64,000 nucleotides of DNA from Aquila chrysaetos chrysaetos (GCF_900496995.4 NC_044012.1:2108001-2172000), one strand, 5' to 3'; shown: positions 55,801 to 64,000, numbered from the stretch's first letter. Notes: generated from the sequence alone by a model not told the origin. Numbers and translations: made by a program.

Positions 55801-58800
55801 GTGCCCATCTCGCTGGGCACGCTGCCGCTGTGGTTGCTGCTGGTAGACGACTGGCTGCTCCGTCTTCGGACTCTGGCGGCACAATCCTCTTTCTCGGCAT
55901 CCTTCTGGCTCGGGACCCCGCTGTGCTCCTGTGCCTCCCTTTTCTGACCATCCCTTTTCCGTCTGTAGCTCCAGGCTGGGTCTTTCTCTTTGACTGCCTC
56001 ACTTCTTCCCGGGCGTTTCTTGCTAAAGCTGTATTTGGTCCTCCCAATGAATCCCGTGCCACGCTTCTTTCTTCCCCGGACCTTGCTGCACTCTGCCCCA
56101 TCATCATCTGAATCGGAGACGTAGTCGTACTCCTGAAACCTGCCCTCCTTGGCGGCTGGCATCAGCCTCTCGGTGACCTGGGGGAACTGCGCCTGCTTGC
56201 TGCTCTTCACCTGCAGTTTGTGGAGCTTGTTCTTCTGCTGCACGATCTTGTGAATGAGCTCCTTGCTCCACGTCCCACTTCGGGGCTTCCGCTTCTTCAT
56301 CTCCTTCATGGAGAATCGGGGTGGCTTGGAGCTCTTGGTGGCAATGCCCGGCCCCACCTCGCTCTTCGTTGGAGGCTCCTGGCTGAGCTTCCTGGGATGC
56401 TTTTGGCTAGAGGTGGACTTGGAGGAGGTGTTGGCCGGTGGGACGCTGTTCTTCCTGCCCGCCCGCAGCCTCGCCGTCCTCTGCGCTCCCGCTGCCCTGA
56501 GGTCCGGCTCCTGCGCTGCCAACCTCCGCGCCGCCCTCCCCTTGTGAAGGTGCTGCTTTCCTGCTCCTCTCTTTGCCTGCTCCCCACCCGGGTGGCTATC
56601 TTCATAAAAATAGCCAGCCTTGGGCTGGCCCGCTGCCTTCTCCTCCGCTGCTGCCTGCTTTGATTTGCTTTCCGAGGCCAGGGCTTCCTTTGCCTTGTGG
56701 GACATCCCACCGCCGGCCGCCTTCATGCCCGTCAGCTCCTCGTCGGCAAACACGTCTATGAAGCTGCTGTCGATCTCTGGGTTATCTGACTGGTACCCCA
56801 GGCCGTTGAGGGCTTCGGTGATCAGGCTGTCCAGCTTGGCGTCGTCGATGTCCAGGTCCGAGGCGGTGAGCGGCAGGGAGCTGGCGGCGAGGCCGTTGAA
56901 GAGGCCGCCCTTCAGAGCATCTTCCTTGCCCTCGCTTTTGCTTTCCCCATCCAGCAAGAAGTCATCGCTCTTGTTTAACGCCAACAAATGCGCCTGGGGG
57001 TCCGGAGAGAGCCCCAGACTGGGGGGCTTGGGTAGCTCCGGGGGGAGCGCTTTCCGCCCCTCGGCTGCCCGGGGAGCATCCTTGCCCTCTCCCTGGGGAG
57101 CGGGATGGGAGGCACAGAACTGCCGGTGCTGCAGGAAGGAGGAGAGGTTGCTGTAGTTCTGGTCGCACTGCTTGCAGGTCAGGAGCACATCCAGCTGGTC
57201 CAGGCTGGCGCTGCTGAGCGAGCTGGCCAGCAAGTGATGGGAGGAGTACGGCGGCGGAGGCTGCTCCCCATCCAGCCCATCTGAGCATCCTTTGGCCACC
57301 TCCACGCCGGGTTTGTGGAACGGGCTCGCCGGGGCACATTTCAGGAGGCTGTCGTCTTTCAGGGCATCAGGAGGGAAGTGGAAGGTCTTGACGGAGTCCG
57401 GGGGGTGGTAGTGAAGCGAGCTGGAGCTCAGGACATCGGAGGGGTGGAAGGTTTTGTTGCCGTCCTTGGGATGGCAGGGGTGCTGGAAGAAGGGAGAGGG
57501 GGTCAGTGCTCCGGACATCTGGCTGTCTTCGAAGCCGGGGTTGAGCGGGCTGCTGGACATGGGGGAGAGCGATGAGCAGGTGCTGCCGCAGGTGGGGTTG
57601 GGGACAGGGGACGGCAGCGGGGACTCGCAAGGGGAGGCAGCCACCAAGGCTGACGGCGGCAGGACCAGCGCCGAGCCCGACGAGCTCCTTGAGGGAGGAG
57701 GAGGAGGAGGAAGAGGACCTGCTTGACCCATGCTGTAGAAGAGGGCTTTGCTTCTTGAGTCACAGGCAGGAGACCCCGGCTCCTTCCCACTTTCGAAAGA
57801 GAAAGCGCCCGTTGAGTTGGGGTCTCCCCTCTGGACCCCGAGGCTCTCTCCCGACAAGAGCTTTTTGCCATGGTACCCCGGAGAGTTACTTACGGGGGGC
57901 CCTTTCTGGGCTTTCCCGCTCCCCTGCCACTCCGACGTGCCCAGGGGGAAGGGGAGCTTCTGGCTGGTGATCTGTCTCGACAGCTCTAGCCTGTTTTGAC
58001 CGGGCATTGCAGAAGTGAGGTGTATTTGCTGCCAAGGCATCCTGGCATTTTTCTGCCTGTGCTGCCTCTGCTCGGGGCCAGATTGGCACTCGAATGAGAA
58101 CTGGTTTCCAACAGGGTTTGAATAAGGTGCTGAATTCTGGTCCATGGGAGAAAACGCCTTAGTGGCACCTTCCCAAGCTTGCACAAGCCTGGGGTGGGTG
58201 GGTGCCGTAGTGGGAATGCTTGTCTCGAAAGGCACGGATCCTGTGCTGGCGCTGCCCGCGGGGGAACTGCAATAGGCTTTGCTCTGAAAGTGCACTTGGG
58301 AGAGAGAGTTTGGTGGCATGTTCCTTCTCAGAGGGCTGCTCTGGACCAGCAGCCGCGGGCTGGGGACACTGTCTTTCGCTGAGGCTTGCCTCTTACCGAC
58401 TGGCTTTGGCATACTAGGCGAGTGTAAACTAGACGGAAAAACAGCTTGGTTTTCTTGGAAAGTGCTTGGGTTTTGGTCGATAGCACCAGACGACGAGAGA
58501 GCACCATTGGGGTCGGCGGGATGCTCGCTCCTGCCCTTGCAGCACGGCAGCGGGCCGTGGTGCGGGGCCGGCGGCGGCGGCGGCGGGTGCAGGAACGGCG
58601 GCGGCGGCGGCGGCGGCGGGGGCAAGCCGTACAGCCTTCCCTCGGGGGACACGCTCTCGTAGGAGCCGCCGCTCAGCGTCTCCTCTTGCCACTCTCTGGA
58701 GGACGAGTGGAAGGCGAAGGTGCCGTGAGCCAGCTGGCCGGCGGCGATCCCCACGTCCAGGTACTCCTGGCTCCCCGCATCGCTGCGGTACGGCTCCTTC

Positions 58801-59666
58801 CCCGCGTCGTGCAGCAGCTGGAAGGGGTACTGGCACGGCAAAGCCCCCAGACCGTGGGTGCTGGCTTTGCCGCCCTCGGGGAAAGAGCTGGGCTTCTGCA
58901 CCGAGATCCCATAGCTAGCGCCGGCAAAGCTCTTTTCCGGAGAAGGCCAGGATTCGGCCCTGTTCGCCTGAAACTCTAAATAATGTAGCTGCCCATTGGT
59001 GCCGGAGCTCTTGAGGGGGATGCCGGCGGCGGGGGGCTGCCCTTTGGGGCCGTGGGGGGGAGCGGGCTGTGAGGTATAGTTGGCGGAGGTACGGCCGGCG
59101 GCGGCGTCGGGGAAGCAGCGGCCGAAGCCGAGGTCTTCTTGCCGGAGCTCGGCCTCATGCTGGGGGATGCTGGGCACGTGGAAGCGGTAGCTGCCGGCCA
59201 CGGGGCCGCGATTCGCCTCCGGCTTCTTCGGGGGGGTAACCTTCTGCTGGGGATAGGCGATGCCGATGGTGGGGTTCGGCCGGGCGCCGGCGATGCTGAG
59301 CCGGTAGAGCTGATGGTGGCCCCGCTCGCCCTTCCCTGAGCGCCGGCTACGCTCGCGGGCTCGACCCTTCCCCGGGGGGGACTGGGGGCCGCCCTTGACC
59401 TCTCCCCAGGCGGCGGCGTTGCCAAACTTGGGTTTGCGGTGGAGGGATTTGAAGTCGATCTTCCCCGCTTGCTGTGGCCGGATCACGGCTTCCCGCTGGC
59501 TGTGGGGCTCCTTGTCCTTGGGGCCGGGGAAGGGGGACGTGCCCTCCCCGCCGAGCGCCTTCCCATCCTTCTCCCCGCAGCCTTCAAAGCCAAACTCCTT
59601 GTCGGGGTCTTTGGGGCCGGCCTCAGTATCGCCGATGGTGTAAACATGCTGGGTCTCTCCAGTCAT
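46875..59666 (-). CDS. ZNF469: ZNF469, giant C2H2 zinc-finger protein, single uninterrupted coding exon
   Basis: One frame of 4263 codons plus stop, longer than the about 3950 residues I recall for human ZNF469. The N-terminus (MTGETQ, FGRCFPDAAAGRTSANYTS), SSLSPMSSSPLNPGFEDSQ, ALNGLGYQSDNPEIDSSFID and HPRKLSQEPP mark it as ZNF469. C2H2-type fingers: a degenerate one near 827-851 (CKQC..H..FC), one near 2688-2712 (CDICSATF), three near 3384-3467 (CKVCFQWF, CYMCVQRKF, CGMCLKE), two near 3591-3642 (CHHCGKQF, CHKCPMFY) and one near 3669-3692 (CSMCNYTF). The rest is low-complexity, Pro/Ser/Lys-rich and probably disordered, with polyproline runs near residue 350. Loss in humans causes brittle cornea syndrome type 1; it is nuclear and linked to collagen and matrix gene expression. 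The start has A at -3 and matches the internal MTGD of human ZNF469. No frameshift is seen over 12.8 kb. Confidence 0.96.
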   Translation of the reverse strand: MTGETQHVYTIGDTEAGPKDPDKEFGFEGCGEKDGKALGGEGTSPFPGPKDKEPHSQREAVIRPQQAGKIDFKSLHRKPKFGNAAAWGEVKGGPQSPPGKGRARERSRRSGKGERGHHQLYRLSIAGARPNPTIGIAYPQQKVTPPKKPEANRGPVAGSYRFHVPSIPQHEAELRQEDLGFGRCFPDAAAGRTSANYTSQPAPPHGPKGQPPAAGIPLKSSGTNGQLHYLEFQANRAESWPSPEKSFAGASYGISVQKPSSFPEGGKASTHGLGALPCQYPFQLLHDAGKEPYRSDAGSQEYLDVGIAAGQLAHGTFAFHSSSREWQEETLSGGSYESVSPEGRLYGLPPPPPPPPPFLHPPPPPPAPHHGPLPCCKGRSEHPADPNGALSSSGAIDQNPSTFQENQAVFPSSLHSPSMPKPVGKRQASAKDSVPSPRLLVQSSPLRRNMPPNSLSQVHFQSKAYCSSPAGSASTGSVPFETSIPTTAPTHPRLVQAWEGATKAFSPMDQNSAPYSNPVGNQFSFECQSGPEQRQHRQKNARMPWQQIHLTSAMPGQNRLELSRQITSQKLPFPLGTSEWQGSGKAQKGPPVSNSPGYHGKKLLSGESLGVQRGDPNSTGAFSFESGKEPGSPACDSRSKALFYSMGQAGPLPPPPPPSRSSSGSALVLPPSALVAASPCESPLPSPVPNPTCGSTCSSLSPMSSSPLNPGFEDSQMSGALTPSPFFQHPCHPKDGNKTFHPSDVLSSSSLHYHPPDSVKTFHFPPDALKDDSLLKCAPASPFHKPGVEVAKGCSDGLDGEQPPPPYSSHHLLASSLSSASLDQLDVLLTCKQCDQNYSNLSSFLQHRQFCASHPAPQGEGKDAPRAAEGRKALPPELPKPPSLGLSPDPQAHLLALNKSDDFLLDGESKSEGKEDALKGGLFNGLAASSLPLTASDLDIDDAKLDSLITEALNGLGYQSDNPEIDSSFIDVFADEELTGMKAAGGGMSHKAKEALASESKSKQAAAEEKAAGQPKAGYFYEDSHPGGEQAKRGAGKQHLHKGRAARRLAAQEPDLRAAGAQRTARLRAGRKNSVPPANTSSKSTSSQKHPRKLSQEPPTKSEVGPGIATKSSKPPRFSMKEMKKRKPRSGTWSKELIHKIVQQKNKLHKLQVKSSKQAQFPQVTERLMPAAKEGRFQEYDYVSDSDDDGAECSKVRGRKKRGTGFIGRTKYSFSKKRPGRSEAVKEKDPAWSYRRKRDGQKREAQEHSGVPSQKDAEKEDCAARVRRRSSQSSTSSNHSGSVPSEMGTSPPHADGAGSGREKGSTRRRRRSGSPARTPRTPLSLPEDRSPKKSQKSKENFPRGSRRFGSAKPLLAGSRTCPSTEPDVAAMDCAKEELLAQPQERQLPSTAASGRSPIGVSCKEGAEEPKGAAKHRGEAGQPTLEAQDSPELTMVNQRHQFAPFTSDGLKYRAEELVAPSHGGNKAGPGNVSAAYSEAGIKYLKAHGLCDGQKDYPVPVAPYGGDAVGMMLAAKVPDAYVSSDNTFFDPKGLPSHYDENLFSKPPALGSSHMDDMYLCRDDINARSFEQKHATISPYATETPQGKVSSPLGFDSSSIFGELPVTEFDPPLYDSVSASKDGYVTTFTCPGNPPSKPLQFEQPYPPFMPEKDWSLMEEVAPMLPEDMTEFHSLSVEKPLAKKFPEEGPVPTSQLSLPLSDRITDYNVTFMNNISDDELEIKRLVTELESQLQTNKLGNEASVALQKPEQHVAAHLRGQAAEQFPPLPVEQETGHEKGLFLTDELGSSSLCVGERLGGKKPAVTSARGDYERPREPWPCPVELGSLDTGMCTPAPLAMDPFCSKDSGEQLQEAATAKERDPGKMEDGSSSKSLPGLRVPDQTEAPVYADPVTKSPPVVTDSMSAKSLEAAEATKDPLPSQRGAKSFPVPGKADESLADAAELEKFDAHLPNCKPEFGFQQGPTPALDLTFSPRIKEVPDTEERPLSKPESPKMAKSAMDFKGDGGGSALMEETEERKNPTTYPAPGPSDKASKQKVLLFDMLSLPKESDCSSRQTLASQETAANPLQQLQLFVARTVKSNEEELLMPCFPMLLAPSHPSATTRIQLEQKEESGSALEGENRTYCPAQGEGNVPIGGNAESLAAPAKQTVLFSGGCEQLESFGAMGSYRAKQSTFVKPELQNNVTELQHLANEHAEPNDINIRADGVSQERNDLSPLKNTAVTPLPGQGKKADQLMEEQEQDKNKATLAFKKHEQSHLSHSLLNKETLGSAVAERLEKNQAGQGAQPLHSASTSPPSPPAPSEEDLHQDQCLAPEAKAGAISAKVPREGNGKKKSLNGCHYAGESPASLPLPTNFSPPRCLQSGGAEGGEVPGFGTQLSDEKKYSASPLNASSSFVMKRCPPEANSHRIHHPTVSPVEQGTWKRAPTFPLSLQHCGAMPMEAVEDGHHHLPDGILGNYGPPEREGTAIPCALQHTDGLVGSALEVDGPQKPHGKDCSLPCSPPFNQKGVGKEVPESAGAVLSSSHFKESQACTITDTVINSIPPETQDYPTQPTMDLLPIREVNLNQETKLESCSDDGNKHQSEPQALSNGFAVQQVPAAVSRGLTRIGDLGPAELNGHEFSEAAEVRLGLSKTTESGGKSSKGEKSKSHGAGEAGSCVLNSMGQGEGNTPNSTPNPSQNELHKEKKPNGLPVTCDICSATFRSKPGLTRHKAVKHQVKNGGVPQPSKTPRSTLIPADKTSKAAQKVPRRSLKTSVKDKTCSSQMPTTNVDHVPKKICPDLEKEPSTQMQEVVSRVLSDLSVISFEMSQELHRTRVLQREMKAKGPRSETRGADEAAAGKLDSGRQARKGEKGRRSQSKNPREVNGSSEKKLNRKVRRRKAKVFPSRNEPNGPCELENAGPPPAVLSSSLPRIMEGLHEPGGCISTEEQNRSNSTQHSQRAQQSPCAAELAEDLGDRMVSSKETVSEESVTGTVACPGEAEDPNGVEDTQACKKWVSGFVKQVEKGLGKVGKEPHRGADGAEEMDAETGDSPAAGSGTGNQSGASQGPTAPAEGGLLLETCDSETTQKAPGQGSVQTPPGTSPPPAEPKQWAKADVPPGREHCVETTAVSDLQSLFDDDSTFSQLFPRDDQFVRRKCTRVYGKRSKKPKPVTEVNLQPAGAIDLFTIRLASDLSETSSFCVTREDPCEYETISVDDALMLNMCHGKAKSGDPAPSGSKSIAPRLDREKTDQGKEDIDLEDNMLTFLCQNSQVDNVPSLNLWGSLEKEGESLSAEDMFEPLMDLEDEHSLREASSEPPDLAEEPYDGKANEDSDSPEFHTIDIEMLNAKLKMRDMCFFGPCEDLPGHGEDSAVSFKPKLGQHSKHRSKLEDGKLGKNRSEITIKTKDKQYKCKVCFQWFLTLGELDFHKLSHNPSPPPTCYMCVQRKFSSREQLRDHLKEKHAKNKAGLWACGMCLKEISDVWMYNEHLREHATQFARKGQAQKSVMGLPACFSEDNAAVTHFLNTIMYRKPSRSSRHADPSSKHAVSRESKSPKELPLEQEAKAMKDPLESNVKVKPPAPSSSKASASPSPEHMAKSEGTPKSVPMHPDCKDPSRDCHHCGKQFPKPFKLQRHLVVHSLQKIYLCHKCPMFYQETKELRNHLSQEHGIVEEQEIKHTTLYACELCADVMHVIKKSFICSMCNYTFSKKEQYDRHMEKHLAGSNKTFKFRGVMRPGIASREGREKVKEDGSLREGMPPSKKRKVAHRGSSLPRSSPVHLDHASDLQLVEAASPSLQAPTDSFPTAPAEPGAPQPSVKTEDLVGDFSDLLAEMEKSQFDTLPPPPCLSPSLPQAAASSPELGHIAALSIEELEKGAFDGKPLPFLDSPEFTIDLAGLACNQATDQKLSPPHLTEKRGYADARKRTSIGNKDEYIAGALENPSAATDAVDGIPFLQLAKKVSELPSPQAEAPPAKESHRWGNPSASDASWEGASKATSPEAAHYPLPLKDKTASPTLNRAAKDSVPQKKTAGSQPGGEAAPSVDSPDGSTEEGQQPVSGREKAVPEAKDSSANTKDQGSNPSKSTGHQPRGEAASNAVRHGHVEPSKATGKLHPKRRKEHKSLSHRSSSGSRENMEGDGKKKKTRTPCPGRSESTGELKRADWSNAEASALSPGRRETHCNKLVPKPKTGTQLKKMVLDTYNQKKGELRHANGDVKRRKAILGKSLHQVLAKGPAPSPRGSLHSPRAARGAKPAGSASYRTAESQNNLLSQLFGQKLTSFKIPLRRDTSE

Positions 59667-59853
59667 GATACCGAGGAGGGGGGAAAGGCTAGAAAGCCCC
59701 GTTTTCCCGTCCCGCTGCGAGCTGCCGTCCCTCCGTCACGGGCATGGTCCTCCGCTGACGGGCACCGGGGCGGCGAGAGGGGCAGCGGCTCCCCGGGGCC
59801 GGGGCGGCGCGGGGTCCCGAGCGCCGGCGGGGCTCTGCTGCATCGTTTCAGAC
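59667..59853 (-). other. ZNF469: ZNF469 5' leader on the coding exon, with splice acceptor at 59854
   Basis: Reading the minus strand, a long pyrimidine tract (CTCTCTTTTCTCCTCTTTTT) is followed by CAG ending at 59854. This indicates that the coding exon begins at 59853 and that at least one untranslated exon lies further right, possibly outside the window. Confidence 0.65.
59736..59843 (-). promoter_or_regulatory. Upstream ORF (35 codons) in the ZNF469 leader
   Basis: An ATG at 59841-59843, 10 bases after the predicted exon start, opens a 35-codon frame (MQQSPAGARDPAP...) ending at TGA 59736-59738, 69 bases before the ZNF469 ATG. It does not overlap the main frame, so reinitiation would be needed. 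The context is ACGATGC (A at -3). Whether it is translated is unknown. Confidence 0.5.
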
Positions 59854-61500
59854 CTGAAAAAGAGGAGAAAAGAGAGAAAAGGCGGCTGAAAGGAGGAGAG
59901 AGATTTTGGCCCCTTTACTTGGCGCTGCCGTGGGGAGGGGGATGGAGGAAGGGGCAGTGCAACCCCCCCACACACCCCGAGCAGCCCCGGGGTGAAGCCC
60001 TCCAGCTTTTGGCTCTTCAAAGGATGCTCGGAGCATTTCACCTTTGGCAAAAGCTGCTGAGGGAGGCAGTTTTTTCCTCCCAGGGAAGCTATTTCTGGGT
60101 TACTTCTTAGCAACATAAGCAGAAAAAGATGACAGAAGAGCTCCACCTACGGATTAGCGGGAAGGGCTGTCGGGCCAGGCTGGGAGAGGCGTCCTGGGAA
60201 GGGCTTTCTGTCCCCATGTCCCCACGTCCCCGTGTCCTGGCTCCCATGGCCGGAGGGACGATGAGGTTGGGGTCTGCGGCAAAAGGCTTTTGCTCCACCT
60301 TGATTCTCCCCCCTCCAGCGCATCCCTCTGACCTCGCTGCCCTTCCACCAAACCATTGCTCCGAAACCACTGGAGAAAGGATTTGAGCTTCTGCTGCCTC
60401 TGCCTTAACTTTAACGCCACCCGCAAATTGCCCTCGCAATTTTAGACACTGTTAAGTAGGTGAAAGCATAAAAGCTAAGCCCTGAATTTACCAGCCGATT
60501 TTACAATACAGGACCTCAGGGCATTAGACGTGAAGCACAAGTCAAGCGCAGCCTTTTAAAAGGTACCACCAGGATTTTAGCCCTAGACACAGGTTACATT
60601 AAAAAGAAGAGTAAATCCCTGTTTTAGAGTGTCTTTTTAAAAGTCTACTGGAAACAGAAAGGGTTTCTCTCTCCTCCCTCACTAGGGAGGCTCTTTACTG
60701 TCTGCTGCAGGGGGCAAAGGCATGATACTGCTGGGAGCTGGGGAGGGGGTGACCTGGCTGCAAAGCAGTATGAAATTCAGCTTATTAGTCTTCTCCTGGG
60801 TGTAATTCTTGCAGCTCCCCAGCCCCATTCGGGGTCCACCCCATGCTGCACATCCTCACCATCCCAGCCCAACAGCGATCTGAGCAGAAAATGAGAATTT
60901 CTGCAAGAAAAGGGGAGCGACCTGCATCTATTCGGGGTCTCTGGAGCACGCATGGGTCATCTCTCAGTTCACATTTGATGCTTTGCATATGCGCAGCAGC
61001 CAGGGTGAGCACTCAGCGCTCCGCGATGCTGCTACGGCACATATGCATTAATAGTATTATCGTGTACATATAGAGATAGCAGAGGCACGGCTGCATCCCC
61101 GCCGCTCCTTCTGCAAAGACACGGCAAGACCTTGCAGGGAGAGGAAGGCAATGCAGCGGGGAGAGCCCGGGGGGGCTCCCCGGGGTCCCCTCTCTGATTC
61201 GAGCTGCTGGGCTCAAATTCCTCCACAATTTCACACCCCGCTAAGTGAAATGAATGCCGGGCTGATACGGCCGGACCCTATCGTGCTCGCTCCCCACGCG
61301 CTGGCCAAAGCTCACACGCGGCCCTTTGGCACGCAAGGGTTTTGCTTGCAAAACAATGCGCCACTTATGCCGCTTCCAGCCACAACTGTGAAGCCTGTTT
61401 GCTGCTGTTTAAATTTGCAAAGGCTCCTTGCCAAGATAAAATACCCAAGGCCAGCGCTCGCTACATTATCACAGTCGTGCTCTTTCAGCCACATAAAGGA

Positions 61501-61532
<32 letters not shown>

Positions 61533-63239
61533 GAAGGAAAGGCTCGTTTGCGTATCCGTAAAGCTGCAGGATTTGCATGGCAAGGTCTGGGGTTTGCTGG
61601 TGCATTAGTGCTGAGCGCCAGGAGAAACAAACACCGCGCTCCCTGTGCTGGCAGAGTGATGGAGATGGGGGAAGCAGAGCCGGTGGCACACAGGACTGTC
61701 CCGCTGATGAAGGGGATCCGTGTGCCGTGACGGGATGCCCGGCGATGGTGGCAGAGCCTGGGCAGGAGATGGGCACAAATTTATCCCATGCAAATGATAG
61801 ATAGCACATGGGGATAAGGGCAAGGTGCAAATTAGGGCTTCGTTCCCCCAAACTGGCTGCGTTCCCCAAAACCCTGATGCTTGTCCCTGCACCGGGGTTT
61901 GGGGGTCCCGCATCCCTGAGTGGGGGTCCCTCCCGCTGCCTGTAGCCACCGTCTGCAAACCCTGCGGTGGGGCTCGATGGCGTGGCAGCCTTGGGAGCAG
62001 CACGGCGCAGAAATCTGGGGCCTCTCGGTGAGGCTCAGCCAGTGCTGCTCCCGATGGGGCGTTCGATAAGGAGGGCTGGGCGTGTTGATTTAAAGCAATA
62101 TTCCCCCGGCAGCTGCCTGCATCCATCACCGGAGGGTTTACGGATCCAGCCCAAACATAGTTCACCCCTTGCGGGACGGGAAACCAGAATAAAATGAAAA
62201 TAGGGACCATTTCATCTTTTTTTTTTTTTTTTTTACAGGCTCTCAGCCCACTCCTTAGCCTGCCCCCAGAACCAGGCTCCTCTTTGGGTTACCACTGCCA
62301 TCGCTTCTTGTGTTTTTACATTCCAGCTCCTGGAAGAGGAGGTGGAAAGGGATGGGACAGGGGCAAAGGAAACTTACGCTTTAAAAAAAAGCATGAGATA
62401 TTTATTACCAGGCTGCTTGGCTGCAGGGAGAGTGATCCCCACCTGCAATTGCGTGCCCTGCCGGGTGCTCAGCCCTTTCGCCCATCCCTGGAGCATCCTC
62501 CCACGCTGGGGCCGACATGGGGCCACCCACAGCCTCCCGCAGCCCCGGTGCGGTTTGGGGACACAGGGACGAGCCGAGCAGCGATGGCAGGAGCCTGGCT
62601 GGCAAGGCAGAGCCCAGCTTGCCGCTCCGTGGGGCAGGTCCCATCCTGCCAGGAGCCCCGACACGCCAGACGGGTTGTGATTCACCTCCCCGGCTCTCCG
62701 GCACCCGGAGCCAAGGGGCTCGACTCTTCACACCCCGAGAGCCAGCTATGCTCGAGGGGCAGAGCCGAGGGTCCCCTTGGGCTGCCCATGCTCCCTGAGC
62801 CCCTTAGCGCTTCCCAATCCCCTTAGCACTTATTCCTTCAGGGCTGGCCCGGCACGCACGTCCCGGGGAACCGTGTCACCCCCAGCCCTGATAGCATCTC
62901 CTTCCCAAGAGAGAAGAGGTGTGAATCCCACCAGCAGGACGCTGGAGCTTTGCATCTTGGTTGGGATATTGTATGGGGACCTCACCACAAAGACCGAGGG
63001 GACCACCATGTCCCCACCATGGGCAGGGCAGCAGCAGGTGAAACATCTCCCTGGGGCTCAACCCTGCTCCGGCAGGAACAAAACGGTTGTTGAATAGCAA
63101 AAAAAAAAAAAAAACCAAACCAAACCCAACACCCAACAAGAAAACCCCACCGGCTGCTGAAGCAAAGGAGGAAAAGGGGGCTGAAACGGCTCAGCCGGGC
63201 ATCGCTCCGGGCAGAAGGAAAAACTCCTTCCCGTTGGCA
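59854..63239 (-). other. Upstream intron or flank of ZNF469
   Basis: No coding exon is visible. It is less GC-rich than the rest, with AT-rich patches at about 60430-60680 and 61030-61080, a T run at 61505-61532, another at about 62217-62235 and an A run near 63100-63114. A 5' untranslated exon of ZNF469 may be hidden here but cannot be located from sequence alone. Confidence 0.6.
61505..61532. repeat. Poly-T run
   Basis: 28 consecutive T. No retroposon body was recognised on either side. Confidence 0.9.
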
Positions 63240-63515
63240 GGGAGCGGAGGGATGGCCTCGCTGGGGGACTCGGGAGAGCCGGGTTCAGCGTTCGGCTCGG
63301 CCTCTCCCTTGCATGACCTTGGGTAAGTCAGTTAATCACGGTGACTCAGCCCTCCATCTGTAAATCAGGCCCGATAATGCTTCCCCTCGCCTATCTGCTC
63401 TTTGTATCGTCTATTGAGATTAGCAAGGCAGGGACTGTTCTTGCTATTTGTATGTACAGTGCCCGGTCCGGCGAAGCCCTGATGGGGCTGGGAGATGTGC
63501 GGGGCTGGGTGTAAG
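63240..63515 (+). mobile_element. Ancient MIR-like CORE-SINE with an L2-type tail
   Basis: In order: a tRNA-like B-box remnant (GGGTTCAGCGTTC near 63281), the conserved segment GACCTTGGGTAAGTCAGTTA, ACTCAGCCCTCCATCTGTAA with GATAATG following, then GGCAGGGACTGTTCTTGCT, TGTATGTACAGTGCCCGG and CCCTGATGGGGCTGGG. This is the order of MIR-family SINEs: tRNA-related head, CORE and L2-like 3' end. The copy is diverged and about 275 bp, close to full length. The subfamily is uncertain. Confidence 0.75.
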
Positions 63516-64000
63516 GGGCTCCGGTCTGGGTGGGGGTCCCGGGGCCGCGGCTCCGGTCGGGGTTTGGCACAGGTAAGCTCGCAGGCTGCTCCTGCAAGGT
63601 GAATAAACAACCATCCCGGGATGGGGCTGCTCTTATCTGGGTGGGTATCGTGGCTGGAGGCACTGCGGTTTCGGCAACGGCAGCTTAGGGACGGGTGTGG
63701 GAGTGGGTGGAAGGAAAAAAAAAAAAAAAAATCAAGATACCGGCTGGGTGGCATCACCCAGGCAAATACCCTTTGCTGCAGTTGGTGGGAGGCAGATGGG
63801 CAGGGGGCATGTGGGGGTCCCACAAAGAAACCCCCCGGTTCTACAGCCTTTCACTGGCTCCACGAGACGCAGGGGTGACTCTGAACATGCTTTGGGTTTT
63901 TGTCTGCAAAAAGGGGCACTTAACCACTGCCGAAAGGATTTAAATCCTACCCAGGTGGGTCAATCCTACCCAGCACAGCTTTGGCTGGGGCTGTGAAAAA

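Overview
The window is vertebrate nuclear DNA, most likely from a bird or other archosaur. The evidence is multi-exon genes with GT-AG introns, CpG-rich promoters, very high GC with many poly-G runs and minisatellites (a microchromosome-like texture), few interspersed transposons, and proteins close to amniote orthologues. It carries three protein-coding genes and no RNA gene, CRISPR array or operon that I can support.

Layout, left to right. (1) 1-1500: low-complexity CA/CG/GT-rich DNA and a 24-25 bp minisatellite. (2) About 1577-3790, plus strand: a compact complete CIDE-family gene, closest to CIDEC (lipid-droplet fusion), with TATA box, a noncoding first exon, five coding exons (237 codons) and an AGTAAA poly(A) signal. 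Its first intron is largely a (GGGGAT)n array. (3) About 4995-39400, minus strand: ZFPM1 (FOG1), the GATA-factor cofactor, in ten coding exons. It has the N-terminal NuRD-recruiting peptide, nine zinc fingers and a PIDLSKK CtBP-binding motif. The last exon needs three separate +1 frame corrections, all near runs of G, which look like sequence errors rather than gene decay. Its introns hold many WGATAR sites, several minisatellites and no other gene. (4) 39400-45300: CpG-rich promoter flank, degenerate repeats and intergenic DNA. (5) About 45300-59853, minus strand: ZNF469, one uninterrupted 4263-codon reading frame in one exon, with a 1.5 kb AT-rich 3' UTR and an upstream ORF in the leader. 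(6) 59854-64000: upstream intron or flank of ZNF469, with an ancient MIR-like SINE.

ZNF469 followed by ZFPM1 in the same orientation matches human 16q24. The CIDEC-like gene beyond the ZFPM1 3' end does not: from memory, human CIDEC is on 3p25 and ZC3H18 follows ZFPM1. ZFPM1 partners GATA1/2/3 in blood and heart development, ZNF469 is tied to corneal collagen and matrix, and CIDEC enlarges lipid droplets. I see no reason to treat the three as one pathway. The most unusual items are the CIDEC-like neighbour, the GATA-site density (including an inverted double GATA site) inside the gene for GATA's own cofactor, the three homopolymer frame breaks, and several structured tandem arrays. I found no clearly new biological system. 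All similarity statements come from reading the sequence and from recall of the families; no database search was run.
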